Notes: generated by a model not told the origin, from the letters alone. A stretch of DNA of 60,361 nucleotides from Terrabacter sp. 28 (GCA_000955875.1 JYOE01000001.1:1-60361); one strand, 5' to 3'. Shown: positions 1-8,414, numbered from the stretch's first letter. Made by a program: numbers and translations.

Positions 1-839
1 ACGGCCGGGCCGCCCGGGTCGGCCGTGGTCGCGACGGAGGGCGTGGCGCCCGCGGCAGTCGTCGGGGTGCCGGTAGCCGAGGAACCGGCGCCGGAGGCGG
101 CGTCGGAGCCGCTGCCCGGCCCGGCGCCGGTCGGGCTGTCCGTCGCGGTGCCGGCACCGTCCGGCGCCCCAGCACCGTCGCCTGCCTCCGCATCGCCCGC
201 GGTCCCGGTGGCCGGGTCCGCCGAGCCGTCGACCACAGCGCCGGCGGCCGTGCGACCGCCGAGATCGGTCCCCGTGACAGGGGCCCCCGTCGCCAGCTGC
301 AGCCCGGCGAGGAAGGCGGCCGCCAGCGCGAAGACTGCTCCGGCCATCGCGAGGGTCCGCCGCCGGGTCGCACGATCGGGTCGCGACCACCCTCGGCGGG
401 TCTGGGTCGGGAGCGCCAGAGCCGGGCGTACAGCCGCGACGTCGCGCCGCGCGCGCACCAGCAGCACGATGTCCCGGGCCCGAGACATCGAGGTCGTGTA
501 GAGACTGCCGGCGATCGCGGACACGACGCTCAGGACGGCGGCCCCCGCGATGGTCCCCACGACGCCGAGGCGGGACCCGAGCGCGGCGGCGGTGGCCGCT
601 GCCATCGACCCGCCCAGCAGCTGGGTCAGCGAGAGGTCGAAGAGCTTGGACCTGGGCTCGGCACCGTCGGCGGTGTCGGCGATGTCGGCGCTGTCGGCCG
701 TGTGGGCGGCGTGCGGCGACGAGGGGCGCGCCGTGGCTGTCGCGCGGTCGGCTGCGTCAACGGCGTCAGGTTCGGCGTCGAGACTGCCGGTGGGTCGGAT
801 CGGGAGGTCGGGCAGAGGTGCGGTCAGCGGTGGCGTCAT
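1..839 (-). CDS. Partial membrane protein of unknown function (C-terminus off the window)
   Basis: The frame is open from an ATG at 839 down to base 1, at least 279 residues, so the C-terminus lies outside the window. Residues about 1-60 are Asp/Ala-rich and look disordered. A Gly/Ala-rich hydrophobic stretch follows (LLGGSMAAATAAALGSRLGV, then a second hydrophobic segment), probably a membrane hairpin, and then a basic segment (RARDIVLLVRARRDV). A third hydrophobic helix (about residues 165-185) leads into a long Gly/Ala/Thr/Pro-rich tail, as in surface-exposed low-complexity linkers. GC3 is high, supporting coding. The ribosome site is weak (AGGAAC). No catalytic motif is visible and I do not recognise the family; two-helix membrane proteins with such tails are common in actinobacteria. 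The start is reasonably sure, the function unknown. Confidence 0.65.
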   Translation of the reverse strand, partial: MTPPLTAPLPDLPIRPTGSLDAEPDAVDAADRATATARPSSPHAAHTADSADIADTADGAEPRSKLFDLSLTQLLGGSMAAATAAALGSRLGVVGTIAGAAVLSVVSAIAGSLYTTSMSRARDIVLLVRARRDVAAVRPALALPTQTRRGWSRPDRATRRRTLAMAGAVFALAAAFLAGLQLATGAPVTGTDLGGRTAAGAVVDGSADPATGTAGDAEAGDGAGAPDGAGTATDSPTGAGPGSGSDAASGAGSSATGTPTTAAGATPSVATTADPGGPA

Positions 840-1046
840 GTTCCTGGAGGGGTTGCGTTCGTCTGCGTGCGACGTCGTCGTCTCCCAGTGATGACGAACG
901 AGCAGGTGCGTTCGTTGACGACCGCGCACAAGGCGTGACGTGCCTCACACTCCGCTCGGTCGCACGCGGCATACGTGATTGCCCTATGCCACAGGAGCTG
1001 CGAGGCCTAACGTGGGCGGTGACGGTCGTGCGAGGAGGGGGAGCCG

Positions 1047-1421
1047 GTGGACGTGACGGTCGACGACAGGGGCGACGTGGTCGTGGCCCACGTGACGGGA
1101 GAGCTCGACACCTACACCGTCCCGGACGCCCGGAGGGTGTTCGACGGGCTGAGGGCCACGACGGGGTCCGAGGTTGTCGTCGACCTCCGGGAGGTGACCT
1201 TCCTCGACTCGTCCGGCCTCGGTGCGCTCATCGGGCTCTACCACCGTGTGAGCGATGCGGGCGGGCACCTTCGGCTCGTCTGCGCCGGCGTGACCCTGCG
1301 CCTGATGGAGCTGATGAACCTCGGTCAGGTGCTCGACATCAGCACCGAGCTCGGCGAGGTCTCGCCCAACGGAGTCTCGCCCAACGGAGTCTCGCCCAAC
1401 GGAGGAGCGGCGCTCGCCTGA
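1047..1421 (+). CDS. STAS-domain anti-sigma factor antagonist (RsbV/SpoIIAA type)
   Basis: A 124-residue protein, nearly all STAS domain. The phosphorylatable Ser sits in the typical DSSGLGAL motif (about residues 55-62) after the VVVDLREVTFL strand. Proteins of this family bind and titrate an anti-sigma kinase when unphosphorylated. Start is a GTG at 1047 with a strong GAGGAGGGG ribosome site about 6 bases upstream. The C-terminal tail holds three exact copies of VSPNG beyond the domain. It lies beside an anti-sigma kinase-like gene (1464-1907, opposite strand) and a PP2C phosphatase (1948-3747), so the three probably form one partner-switching system controlling a stress sigma factor, which is not seen next to them. 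Confidence 0.9.
   Translation: MDVTVDDRGDVVVAHVTGELDTYTVPDARRVFDGLRATTGSEVVVDLREVTFLDSSGLGALIGLYHRVSDAGGHLRLVCAGVTLRLMELMNLGQVLDISTELGEVSPNGVSPNGVSPNGGAALA
1359..1403 (+). repeat. Three perfect tandem copies of a 15-bp unit in the STAS gene
   Basis: GTCTCGCCCAACGGA is repeated three times without a mismatch (1359-1373, 1374-1388, 1389-1403). It adds VSPNG units to the C-terminal tail. Copy number could vary by slippage without breaking the frame. Confidence 0.95.
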
Positions 1422-1463
1422 GGCGGCACGCGCGGAGGGCCGACGCGTGAGACCCGTCGGCCG

Positions 1464-1907
1464 TCAGACGTGTCCGGCGGCGACGGGCTGCAGGGTCAGG
1501 TGGAGTCGCACGCGGGTGCGGCCGGGCGGCGCCTCGATCGTCAGACGGTCGCTGAGACGCTGCGCGATGAGCAGGCCACGTCCGCTCGTGGCCTGGCCGG
1601 TGGGTTCGCTGACCCGAGGCTTCGACGACGTGCCGTCGGAGTCCTCGACCGTGAAGACGAGCGAGTCGGCGGTGCGGTCGATGCGCAGCACGCCGTGACC
1701 GCCACCGTGGATGATGCTGTTCACCGCGAGCTCGTGCACTGCGAGCATGGCGTCCCCGGCCCGTTCGGGCAGATGCTGCTCGGCGACCCTGCGGACGGTC
1801 TCACGCACGAGACGCAGGTCCTCCGGGCCGAACTCGACACGGCTGAGCCCGCCCTCGCCGGTGATCGTCGGCCCGCCCACGTTGCCATCGTGCCACTCAT
1901 GGGACAT
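1464..1907 (-). CDS. Anti-sigma regulatory factor, HATPase_c serine kinase (RsbW-like)
   Basis: A 147-residue protein with the GHKL/HATPase fold of RsbW-type kinases: the N-box region HELAVNSIIHGGG (about residues 58-70), a G1-like D in TVEDSDGT (about 91-98) and the glycine loop SGRGLLIAQRL (about 107-117). Known members bind a sigma factor or phosphorylate a STAS antagonist using ATP. Start is the ATG at 1907 (MSHEWHDG). It is divergent from the PP2C phosphatase at 1948, with 40 bp between starts, and convergent with the STAS gene. All residues needed for ATP binding seem present. Its sigma factor target cannot be read from the window. Confidence 0.85.
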   Translation of the reverse strand: MSHEWHDGNVGGPTITGEGGLSRVEFGPEDLRLVRETVRRVAEQHLPERAGDAMLAVHELAVNSIIHGGGHGVLRIDRTADSLVFTVEDSDGTSSKPRVSEPTGQATSGRGLLIAQRLSDRLTIEAPPGRTRVRLHLTLQPVAAGHV

Positions 1908-1947
1908 CTGTGGGACGTCAAGGCCCCTGTGGTGTCAGGATGACGCC

Positions 1948-3747
1948 ATGAACACGACGGCGTGGGAGGGCGGCGACGCGTCCTCGACCGTCGCGACCCG
2001 GCTCGTGGAGCTGGGGCGGATGGCCGCCGATCTCGCCAGCGCCGTCACCCTGGACGACCTCACCGAGACCATCACGCAGCGGGCGTCCGCCGTGATGGGC
2101 GCCTCGCGTGCCGTGCTCGTGGTGCGGGAGGGTCGTCACCGGCTCCGCACCATCGGCACGCACGGGCTCAGCCCCCACCTGGTCCAGCAGTGGTCCTCGT
2201 TCGACACCCGGGTCCCGACGCCGCTCACCGATGCCGTCCGCACCCGGGAGCCGGTGGTGATCACGACCGTGGCCGAGCTGCTCGAGCGCTACCCCGACCT
2301 CGAGGACGCCGCCGAGCGGTTCACCGTGGCCCTGCCCCTGATGTCGCCGACCACCGGCGAGGCGGTCGGCGCGGTCGGCTTCCGGTTCGACGGCCAGCGG
2401 GGTCACCTGGACTCGGACGAGCTCTCCGTGCTGCAGTTCCTCACGGACATGTGCGCGCAGACGATGCTCCGGCTGCGGGCCGAGGCCGAGAGCGCCGACC
2501 GCGCGGCCCGCCTCGAGTTCCTCGCACACGCGTCTCAGGCCCTGGCCGAGTCGCTCGACTACCGGCAGACCTTGCGGCAGGTCGCCTCGCTCGCGGTGCC
2601 CACGCACGCAGACTGGTGCTCGGTGCAGATGCTGGACGATGGCGTGCTGCGCACCCTCGCCGTGGCCCACGTCGACCCGGCGAAGGTGCAGATGGCCAAG
2701 GAGCTGGAGACCCGCTGGCCGCCCGACCCGAACCAACCCGGCGGAGCGGCCGAGGTCGCGCGAACCGGCAGGAGCATGCTCGTCGAGGAGATCACCGACG
2801 AGATGCTCGTCGCCGCGGCCCGCGACGACGAGCACCTGCGCGTTGCCCGTGAGCTGGGCCTGCTGAGCGCGATGTCCGTCCCACTGAGGACCCACGACCG
2901 GGTGATCGGCGTCCTCACCTTCGTCGCGGCCGAGTCGGGCCGCCGCTACACGGCCGACGACGTGGCCTTCGCCGAGGACCTCGCCCGCCGTGCTGGAATC
3001 GCCATCGACAACGCGGATCTGTACTCCCAGACCCGGCGCGTGGCGTCTGTGCTCCAGGCGACGCTGCTGCCCCACGACCTCCCCGAGGTGCCCGGCTGGC
3101 AGGTCGGGATGGTCTACCGACAGGCCGGGCGCACCGACGTCGGCGGCGACTACTTCGACGTGAGCACGCTCGCCGACGGCAAGGTCATCGCCTTCGTCGG
3201 TGACGTGATGGGCCGAGGAGTCGACGCCTCCGTCGCCGGATCGCGGATGCGTTCCGCGACGAGGGTGCTCGTGACCCAGGACCCTGAGCCGCCAGCTCTC
3301 GCATCGGCGATCGACCGGCTGATGACCCACCAGCCACCCACCCCCATGGCGTCGGCGGCATACGCCCTCTTCGACCCGGCCCACGACAAGCTGTCGACCG
3401 TCGTCGCCGGGCACCCCCCGCCCCTGCTGCTGCAGAACGGGGTCAGCCGCTACGTCGTCGAGGAGGGGTCGCCGGTCCACGGCATCGGCATCGTGCAGCG
3501 GCCCGCCGCTCGCGTGCCGTTCGCCGTCGGGGACCTCCTGCTGCTCTACACGGACGGGCTCGTCGAGCGGCGCGGGGAGAGCATCGACGCGGGCCTCGGA
3601 CGGTTGCAGGCTGCCGCCGAGGAGATGCTCGGAGGCGTCGACGACGACACCGACCTCGACGAGGTGCTGCACGACCTCGCCGAGGCCGTCACCGACCCCG
3701 ACCGTCACGACGACGTCGCCCTCCTCGCGTTCCGGCGAATGCTCTGA
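1948..3747 (+). CDS. GAF-GAF-PP2C (SpoIIE/RsbU) serine phosphatase
   Basis: A 599-residue protein from the ATG at 1948; the frame is open further upstream, but that part overlaps the divergent gene and lacks coding character. Two GAF sensor domains (about residues 25-165 and 190-345) precede a SpoIIE-type PP2C domain (about 360-595). Metal-binding motifs are visible: GGDYFD (about 398), FVGDVMGRG (about 415), the Asp in LLLYTDGLVERR (about 530) and DRHDDVALL near the end. RsbU-type phosphatases dephosphorylate the STAS antagonist and so release the sigma factor. There is no membrane segment, so signals would be cytosolic ligands or redox cues read by the GAF domains. It forms a partner-switch module with 1047-1907. 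Confidence 0.9.
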   Translation: MNTTAWEGGDASSTVATRLVELGRMAADLASAVTLDDLTETITQRASAVMGASRAVLVVREGRHRLRTIGTHGLSPHLVQQWSSFDTRVPTPLTDAVRTREPVVITTVAELLERYPDLEDAAERFTVALPLMSPTTGEAVGAVGFRFDGQRGHLDSDELSVLQFLTDMCAQTMLRLRAEAESADRAARLEFLAHASQALAESLDYRQTLRQVASLAVPTHADWCSVQMLDDGVLRTLAVAHVDPAKVQMAKELETRWPPDPNQPGGAAEVARTGRSMLVEEITDEMLVAAARDDEHLRVARELGLLSAMSVPLRTHDRVIGVLTFVAAESGRRYTADDVAFAEDLARRAGIAIDNADLYSQTRRVASVLQATLLPHDLPEVPGWQVGMVYRQAGRTDVGGDYFDVSTLADGKVIAFVGDVMGRGVDASVAGSRMRSATRVLVTQDPEPPALASAIDRLMTHQPPTPMASAAYALFDPAHDKLSTVVAGHPPPLLLQNGVSRYVVEEGSPVHGIGIVQRPAARVPFAVGDLLLLYTDGLVERRGESIDAGLGRLQAAAEEMLGGVDDDTDLDEVLHDLAEAVTDPDRHDDVALLAFRRML

Positions 3748-3798
3748 GACTCCCGGGCGCTTCCGGACGGGCTGGTCCGTGGGCCGCGCCGGTGCGCG

Positions 3799-3829
3799 TT
3801 GGGAGCCTGCGGCCTACGGCCCCTATGCT
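3799..3829 (+). promoter_or_regulatory. Promoter of rnpB
   Basis: A -10 box TATGCT (3824-3829) lies exactly 7 bases before the inferred RNA start at 3837. A possible -35 box TTGGGA (3799-3804) is 19 bases further up, slightly longer than the usual spacing. Confidence 0.6.
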
Positions 3830-3836
3830 GGTCCGC

Positions 3837-4236
3837 GGATGAGTCGGCCAGGCGGTCGCGTCAGGGCTTCGGCCCTGCCGAGGAACGTCCGGGCTCCACA
3901 GGGCAGGGTGGTGGCCAACAGCCACCCGGGGTGACCCGCGGGACAGTGCCACAGAGAACAGACCGCCGGCCGCTTCGGCAGCCGGTAAGGGTGAAACGGT
4001 GGTGTAAGAGACCACCAGCGCTCCAGGTGACTGGAGCGGCTCGGTAAACCCCACCCGGAGCAAGTCCAGACAGCGTACGCACGGTGCCCTCGGGCGCCGA
4101 GGAGGCCGGCCCGGTCGAGTGCGCGGGTAGGACGCTAGAGCCGGCCAGCAATGGCCGGCCCAGATGGATGGCCGTCGCTGCGTCCCTGGTAACGGAGGCG
4201 CGGAACAGAACCCGGCGTATCGGCCGACTCATCCAC
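3837..4236 (+). ncRNA. rnpB: RNase P RNA, bacterial class A
   Basis: This is the catalytic RNA of RNase P, which trims tRNA 5' leaders. Conserved blocks are present in order: GAGGAACGTCCGGGCTCC (P3/P4 region, about 3880), the ACAGAGAACAGACCG block (about 3950), GGTAAGGGTGAAACGGTG (about 3984), GTAAGAGACCACCAGCG (about 4005) and the 3' P4 strand near GGCGCGGAACAGAACC (about 4197). Helix P1 is a perfect 13-bp pairing of GGATGAGTCGGCC (3837-3849) with GGCCGACTCATCC (4222-4234), which fixes both ends. Small open frames here on both strands are spurious. The last 24 bases fall inside a 28-bp sequence repeated at 11758. Confidence 0.96.
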
Positions 4237-4238
4237 TC
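4211..4238 (+). repeat. 28-bp direct repeat, proximal copy (rnpB 3' end; attL-like)
   Basis: Bases 4211-4238 (centre CGGCGTATCGGCCGACTC) are identical to 11758-11785. This copy completes the rnpB gene. Integrative elements that enter the 3' end of an RNA gene typically restore that end and leave a second copy at the far side, which is the pattern seen here. Confidence 0.8.
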
Positions 4239-4310
4239 TCAGGCCTCTGACCTACGGTTTCGGCGGGTGATGAGGGCGGGGACCGGAGCCGCGGCCGGCC
4301 CGAGCCCTGA

Positions 4311-4860
4311 CTAGGGCAGTGCGGCCGGCGCGATGTCGTCGATGAGCTGCCGCTCAGCATCGGTGAGGGGCGGGATCGCGGAGGCCGCGGCGTTTGCGGC
4401 CACCTGCTCCGGTGTCTTGCCGCCGGGGATGGCGGACGAGACGGCCGGGTGGTCGAGGACGAAGCGCAGCGCGAGCTGCCCCAGCGTCATGTCGTCGCGT
4501 TCGAGCCTGCGAAGGCTGCCCACTCGTGCGAGGTCTCGTCGGTACCAGTCCTGCTCGGGCCAGTCGGCTCGGGCCGGTCCCACAGATGTGGTCGTAGTAG
4601 ACGTCGACGTAATCGGTGCCCAGGCGGCGCAGGCTGTCCTCGAGGGCACGGCATACCTTCTCGGGGCGGTCGTAGACCGGTGCGCCGGCGGGGTGGCGAT
4701 GGTGGCCCATGAGGCCGCCCTTGGTCGCGACGACCACGTCGCTCCGGCGAACCTCGATCACCTTCGCGACGAGCTCCTCGCTGTGACCGTCGCCGTATAC
4801 GTCGGCCGTGTCGATGAGGGTCACCCCCAGCTCGAGGGCACGCTCCCTGCCGTTCAGGGC
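4311..4860 (-). pseudogene. Aldo/keto reductase, fragmented
   Basis: Two pieces of one aldo/keto reductase lie in different frames. The first (about 4860-4590) begins inside the protein at ERALELGVTLIDTADVYG, with the catalytic-region Asp and Tyr, and runs to GTDYVDVYYDHI. The second (about 4565-4311) resumes at DMTLGQLALRFVLDHP and ends SSAIPGGKTPEQVAANAAAS. The N-terminal strand, the roughly 100 residues of the middle barrel and the catalytic His region are missing, with a frame change near 4565-4590. The 5' edge runs into the 3' end of the epimerase gene at 4854. It is surely non-functional and is one of several decayed genes between the rnpB repeats. Confidence 0.85.
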
Positions 4861-5759
4861 CACGGTGGGCTGCTCGGGGCCCGCTTCTCCGGTCGCAGCC
4901 GCAGCTCCTCCAGCCATGCGTCGAAGTTGTGCTTCGGCTCGAAGCCCAGCTCGTCGCGCGCTCGGTCCATCGGATACCACGCCGTCACGGGCGCCAGCGA
5001 CTCCACACCGCGCTCGCCGAGCAGCTCCCGGGCCCGGGGGTGGTACGCGTCGACGACCGACATGGGGTCGCTCACCAGCCGTTCCCCATCGGCCGGACGG
5101 AAGGGCAGCAGTGAGTGCACGTTGAAGGCGCCCCCGGTCGTCGTGCCGGTGGCCAGGGCGTCCATGGATGCCAACACCGCCCGGACGGCGTCGCGGGTGT
5201 CGACCCCTCCGTAGAGCAGCCTGATCCCGTGCCTGAAGAAGGGCTCGGGCACGAACATGCCGAAGCGCAGCGCCACACTCGGTATGCCGTACCTACGGCC
5301 GTAGAGCCGGCACAGCTCCTCCCCGGCCAGCTTGGTCCAGCCGTAGATGTCGCCTGGCCGCAGCGGCAGGTCTTCGTGCATCGGCACCGCGCCCGCCCGG
5401 CCGCCGCGGTGGTCGCCGTACACACCCATGGTGCTGCTGAAGACAACGCCCCGGCAGGTACCGGAGGCAGCGGCGGCCTCCCAGACGTTCAGCGTGCCGG
5501 TGAGGTTGAGGTCGTAGAACTCGCGGGTCGTGTGGTCCGCCAGGTGGATGCCGTGGATGGCCGCCGTGTGGACGATCATCTCCGCGCCACGCGCGGCGAG
5601 GGTCACGTCGTCGGGCGAGCGGACGTCGCCCTGGATGAACTCGTATGGCGTCTCGAGCTGGCGCACGTCCTGCAGGACCGGCTCGTGCCCTTCCTCCGCC
5701 AGAGCGGGGGCCAGCCAGGTGCCCAGCGTGCCGCCGGCCCCGGTGATCAAGACGCGCAT
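4854..5759 (-). CDS. NAD-dependent epimerase/dehydratase (extended SDR)
   Basis: A 301-residue extended SDR. The N-terminal nucleotide motif is TGAGGTLG (residues about 6-13), followed by D at the end of a later strand (GDVRSPDD), the active-site Ser/Thr in VVFSSTMGVYG (about 108) and the YGWTK catalytic Tyr/Lys (about 142-146). Start is the ATG at 5759, with GAGGG 7 bases upstream. The family acts on nucleotide sugars or related polyols; the substrate is not evident. The last dozen residues (RPEKRAPSSPPWP) look unlike the family and run into the aldo/keto reductase remnant, so the natural C-terminus may have been replaced by a deletion junction. It lies inside the putative island. Confidence 0.82.
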   Translation of the reverse strand: MRVLITGAGGTLGTWLAPALAEEGHEPVLQDVRQLETPYEFIQGDVRSPDDVTLAARGAEMIVHTAAIHGIHLADHTTREFYDLNLTGTLNVWEAAAASGTCRGVVFSSTMGVYGDHRGGRAGAVPMHEDLPLRPGDIYGWTKLAGEELCRLYGRRYGIPSVALRFGMFVPEPFFRHGIRLLYGGVDTRDAVRAVLASMDALATGTTTGGAFNVHSLLPFRPADGERLVSDPMSVVDAYHPRARELLGERGVESLAPVTAWYPMDRARDELGFEPKHNFDAWLEELRLRPEKRAPSSPPWP

Positions 5760-5920
5760 GGTCCGTCCCTCGCGATCGTGCTCGATGGTGCAGCCTCGAC
5801 GTGCCCGCCTCGCCAGGGCGCGTCGTCTCGGGCCTCGTTCTGGCCTTACCCCGAACAGACGCGTTCCGATGCCGGCGGGTCGTCGTCGCCGCGCCCGCGG
5901 GATGCTCAGGCGGGGCGGAG

Positions 5921-6649
5921 CTACTGGGCGTTCTCGAGGTCGAGGCGAACGAGGAGGTGCTCGAGGGCGGTCTCGAACTCTTCGTCGGTGTGGTCCTCGG
6001 CCAGCGGCGCGCGTAGCCGCGCAACCGTGGGGAACTCGCTCACATCGAGCTCGGCGTCGCGGTTGGGCAGGTCCGCGTCGCCTTCGTCGAGGGGCTCCTC
6101 CACGGGTGCCATAGGGGCTCCTTGCACGGCGGCCTCCAGGAGAAGGTGCCCGAGCAGGAAGCTGGTGAAGGAACGGTAGGCGCCGACGGCCTGCTGCTCG
6201 GAGAACCCCCGGGCTTCGAGCCCGGTGAGGAACGCCTCGACCATGCGCAGGCTCCGAAGGGGTGGCCGCAGCCAGGGGGCAGCCGGGTGGCGCGTCGCGA
6301 TCAGCGGGAACGCGGCCGGGTGCTCGATGGCCACCCGCCTCACGTTGTGGGCGAGCACCTGCAGGAACGCCTGCCAGCCGTCGACGGGCTGCAGGTGCGC
6401 GGTGGTCGGGATCTCGATGGAGTTCACGAGCGCGTCGACGACGGCCTCGAGCAGGTCCTCCCGGCCGTTGACGTAGCGGTACAGCGCCATGGCCTCGACG
6501 TCGAGGGCAGCGCCCAGCCGCCGCATCGTCAGCGCGCTCACGCCCTCCGTGTCGATCAGGCCGACGGCGGTCTCGACGATGCGTGCCCGGCTCAGCGGAA
6601 GCCGGGCGGATGAGCCCTCCGCCGCTGCCGGCTGCTCTCGTGACGTGAT
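5921..6649 (-). CDS. TetR-family regulator with C-terminal TetR_C; probable ATC start
   Basis: A TetR-type HTH (RIVETAVGLIDTEGVSALTM, then DVEAMALYRYVNGREDLLE) is followed by a ligand domain (about residues 85-240). The nearest in-frame ATG/GTG is a GTG inside helix 1 (6541), which would remove part of the DNA-binding domain. Upstream the frame is open but has no ATG, GTG or TTG. It does have ATC at 6649-6647, preceded by GGAGAGGAG with 6 bases of spacing, giving an N-terminus (ITSREQPAAAEGSSARLP) natural for this family. So either a rare ATC start is used or the start codon has mutated and the gene is dying. It faces away from the membrane protein at 6924. Target genes are unknown. Confidence 0.7.
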   Translation of the reverse strand: MTSREQPAAAEGSSARLPLSRARIVETAVGLIDTEGVSALTMRRLGAALDVEAMALYRYVNGREDLLEAVVDALVNSIEIPTTAHLQPVDGWQAFLQVLAHNVRRVAIEHPAAFPLIATRHPAAPWLRPPLRSLRMVEAFLTGLEARGFSEQQAVGAYRSFTSFLLGHLLLEAAVQGAPMAPVEEPLDEGDADLPNRDAELDVSEFPTVARLRAPLAEDHTDEEFETALEHLLVRLDLENAQ

Positions 6650-6923
6650 GGTCCGCTCCTCTCCGTTTCGTCCTCCTGTCTACCTCATGACGGCAGCGCA
6701 CGAGGGCCGACCCGGGAGTTTCGGGAGAGCCTGTGTTGCCTGTGACAGCGGAAGTCTCGGCGCGTCTGTCTGACGGCGTATGTCGTGGGTACAGGACCTG
6801 CTGACCGCGCCCCGCGGCACCGACGATTCGGAAAAGTTCGGGTCGGAGGTGGGGAGGACGGTGTTCGGCGGGTATGAGGGCTCTCGTACGGTTTACAACG
6901 TAAACGTGAGGGAGCCCCAGACC

Positions 6924-7838
6924 ATGACAGACAACCTGAGTGCCGCCGCCACCGACTTGTGGCGGTCCGTGGCACTGTTCGTGCCCAAGTTCGTGGCGTT
7001 CCTGCTGATCCTCCTGATCGGCTGGTTCGTGGCCAAGGCCATCGGCAAGGCCGTCGACAAGATCCTCGAGCGTGTCGGCTTCGACCGCGCCGTGGAGCGT
7101 GGCGGGGTCAAGAAGGCGCTGGCGAACAGCCAGTACGACGCCTCCGGCATCGTGGGCAAGCTCGTCTACTACGCACTGCTGCTCTTCGTGCTGCAGCTCG
7201 CATTCGGCGTCTTCGGGCCCAACCCGATCAGCGACCTCATCACCGGCGTCATCGCCTTCCTGCCCAAGGCGATCGTCGCGATCATCATCATCGTCGTGGC
7301 CTCCGCCATCGCCGCCGCGGTGCGCGAGCTGATCAGCAACACGCTCGGCGGCCTGTCCTACGGGAGGGTCCTGGCCAACATCGCGAGCATCTTCATCCTC
7401 GGCCTCGGCATCATCGCGGCCCTGAACCAGGTCGGTATCGCGACGACCGTCACGACCCCGGTGCTGATCGCCGTGCTCGCCACCATCGCCGGTGTCCTCA
7501 TCGTCGGTGTCGGCGGTGGCCTCGTGCGTCCCATGCAGTCCCGGTGGGAGCAGTACCTCGAGAAGATGTCGCAGGAGTCCGGCCGCATCAAGGCGCATGT
7601 CCAGGCTGCTCCGTCCGTGACGGAGCAGGCCCGCGCGGCCAAGGACCGCTTCGCCGGCTCCGACCACGGCTCCAACGGCTCCGACGGCTCCGACCACGGC
7701 TCCCACGTCGCGCCGGTCGGCGAGGAGGTGCCCGCCTCGGTGCAGGCCCAGGCCGACGCTGACTTCTACCACGACCCCCCGCTCGACACCGCCACCCAGG
7801 CCTTCCAGGCGGACGGCGGCCACGACCCCCGACGCTGA
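6924..7838 (+). CDS. CmpX-like membrane protein (mechanosensitive-channel-type TM_helix repeats)
   Basis: 304 residues from the ATG at 6924 (GAGGGAG site about 8 bases upstream). Four to five hydrophobic helices are visible: FVAFLLILLIGWFVAKAIGK (about 24-43), LVYYALLLFVLQLAFGVFG (about 79-97), a long helix around IVAIIIIVVASAIAAAV (about 113-129), IASIFILGLGIIAAL, and LIAVLATIAGVLIVGVGGGL. The order and the GKAVDKILERVGFD linker match the conserved-TM-helix family related to small-conductance mechanosensitive channels, but the MscS beta domain is absent. The C-terminal 90 residues are cytosolic, with a Ser/Asp/His/Gly repeat tail (SDHGSNGSDGSDHGSH). Function in this organism is unknown; osmotic or envelope stress is the usual suggestion. 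Confidence 0.82.
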   Translation: MTDNLSAAATDLWRSVALFVPKFVAFLLILLIGWFVAKAIGKAVDKILERVGFDRAVERGGVKKALANSQYDASGIVGKLVYYALLLFVLQLAFGVFGPNPISDLITGVIAFLPKAIVAIIIIVVASAIAAAVRELISNTLGGLSYGRVLANIASIFILGLGIIAALNQVGIATTVTTPVLIAVLATIAGVLIVGVGGGLVRPMQSRWEQYLEKMSQESGRIKAHVQAAPSVTEQARAAKDRFAGSDHGSNGSDGSDHGSHVAPVGEEVPASVQAQADADFYHDPPLDTATQAFQADGGHDPRR

Positions 7839-8082
7839 CGGCATACGAACCCGCCGAAGGCAACCCAGATCGCCCTGCCGGCGCCGCGTCGAGGCGTCCC
7901 CGAAAGCACCACCGGCGCCGGCAGGCCCGGGACCGGCCCCTCCACGGTTGGTCGAGGCGGACGGGGCCACCACACGATCGAGCGCGCCGTCTTCGGCGGC
8001 TGACCGAGAAACCACCCGTGGGCCACGGGCTCCGAGGATGTGAACTGCCAGCATTCGCAGGGCAGTCGAGAAAGGAGAACAG

Positions 8083-8277
8083 ATGCAGATCGACAAGCAG
8101 CAGATCATCGAGTTCCTCAAGAACCGCGGCGACCAGCAGCAGGCTCAGCAGGCCGAGAGTGAGCTGCCCGACCAGGTCGACACCGAGCAGCACGCCGACC
8201 TGCTGAACCGCTTCGGCATCAACCCGCAGGAACTTCTCGGCGGAGCCGGCGGCATCGCCGACAAGCTCGGCTTCTAG
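8083..8277 (+). CDS. Small conserved hypothetical protein (64 aa)
   Basis: A 64-residue acidic, Gln-rich protein starting at an ATG with an excellent GAAAGGAGAAC ribosome site. Sequence blocks IIEFLKNRGD, ESELPDQVDTEQHADLL and FGINPQELLGG look like an amphipathic helix followed by a short second domain. I have seen similarly built small proteins in actinobacteria, but I cannot name a function. No signal peptide or metal site is present. It stands alone between the membrane protein at 6924 and convergent hairpins at 8318-8414, so it is probably its own transcription unit. Confidence 0.75.
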   Translation: MQIDKQQIIEFLKNRGDQQQAQQAESELPDQVDTEQHADLLNRFGINPQELLGGAGGIADKLGF

Positions 8278-8317
8278 CGGGCTCACGCGGCAGGTCGGAT
8301 GTTCCCCGACCGAATGT

Positions 8318-8348
8318 GCAGGCCGTCGACGTCACGTCGGCGGCCTGC
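8318..8348 (+). terminator. Hairpin after the 64-aa gene
   Basis: GCAGGCCG (8318-8325) pairs with CGGCCTGC (8341-8348), with further pairing inside (GACGT/ACGTC). It begins 40 bases after the stop codon. There is no clear T-tract, which is common in high-GC actinobacteria. Confidence 0.5.
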
Positions 8349-8375
8349 CTTCTGCCACGGAGCAGGCCGGGCACG

Positions 8376-8414
8376 CCTACGGCCCGCCCCCCGGGAGTGG
8401 GGGCGGCCCGTAGG
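8376..8414. terminator. Strong GC hairpin between convergent genes
   Basis: CCTACGGCCCGCCCC (8376-8390) pairs with GGGGCGGCCCGTAGG (8400-8414) with one mismatch. It lies between the 64-aa gene and the convergent sugar dehydrogenase, so it may serve both strands. From 8415 to 8673 I see no gene and no further structure. Confidence 0.5.

Noticed and set aside
3799..4314. Small protein-coding frames on both strands across 3.8-4.3 kb
   Set aside because: The stretch is the RNase P RNA gene with its conserved blocks and perfect P1 helix.
4854..8120. A 1088-codon minus-strand frame running through the TetR and CmpX-like region
   Set aside because: Only its last 301 codons are a protein (the epimerase from ATG 5759); the rest is antisense or out-of-frame sequence.
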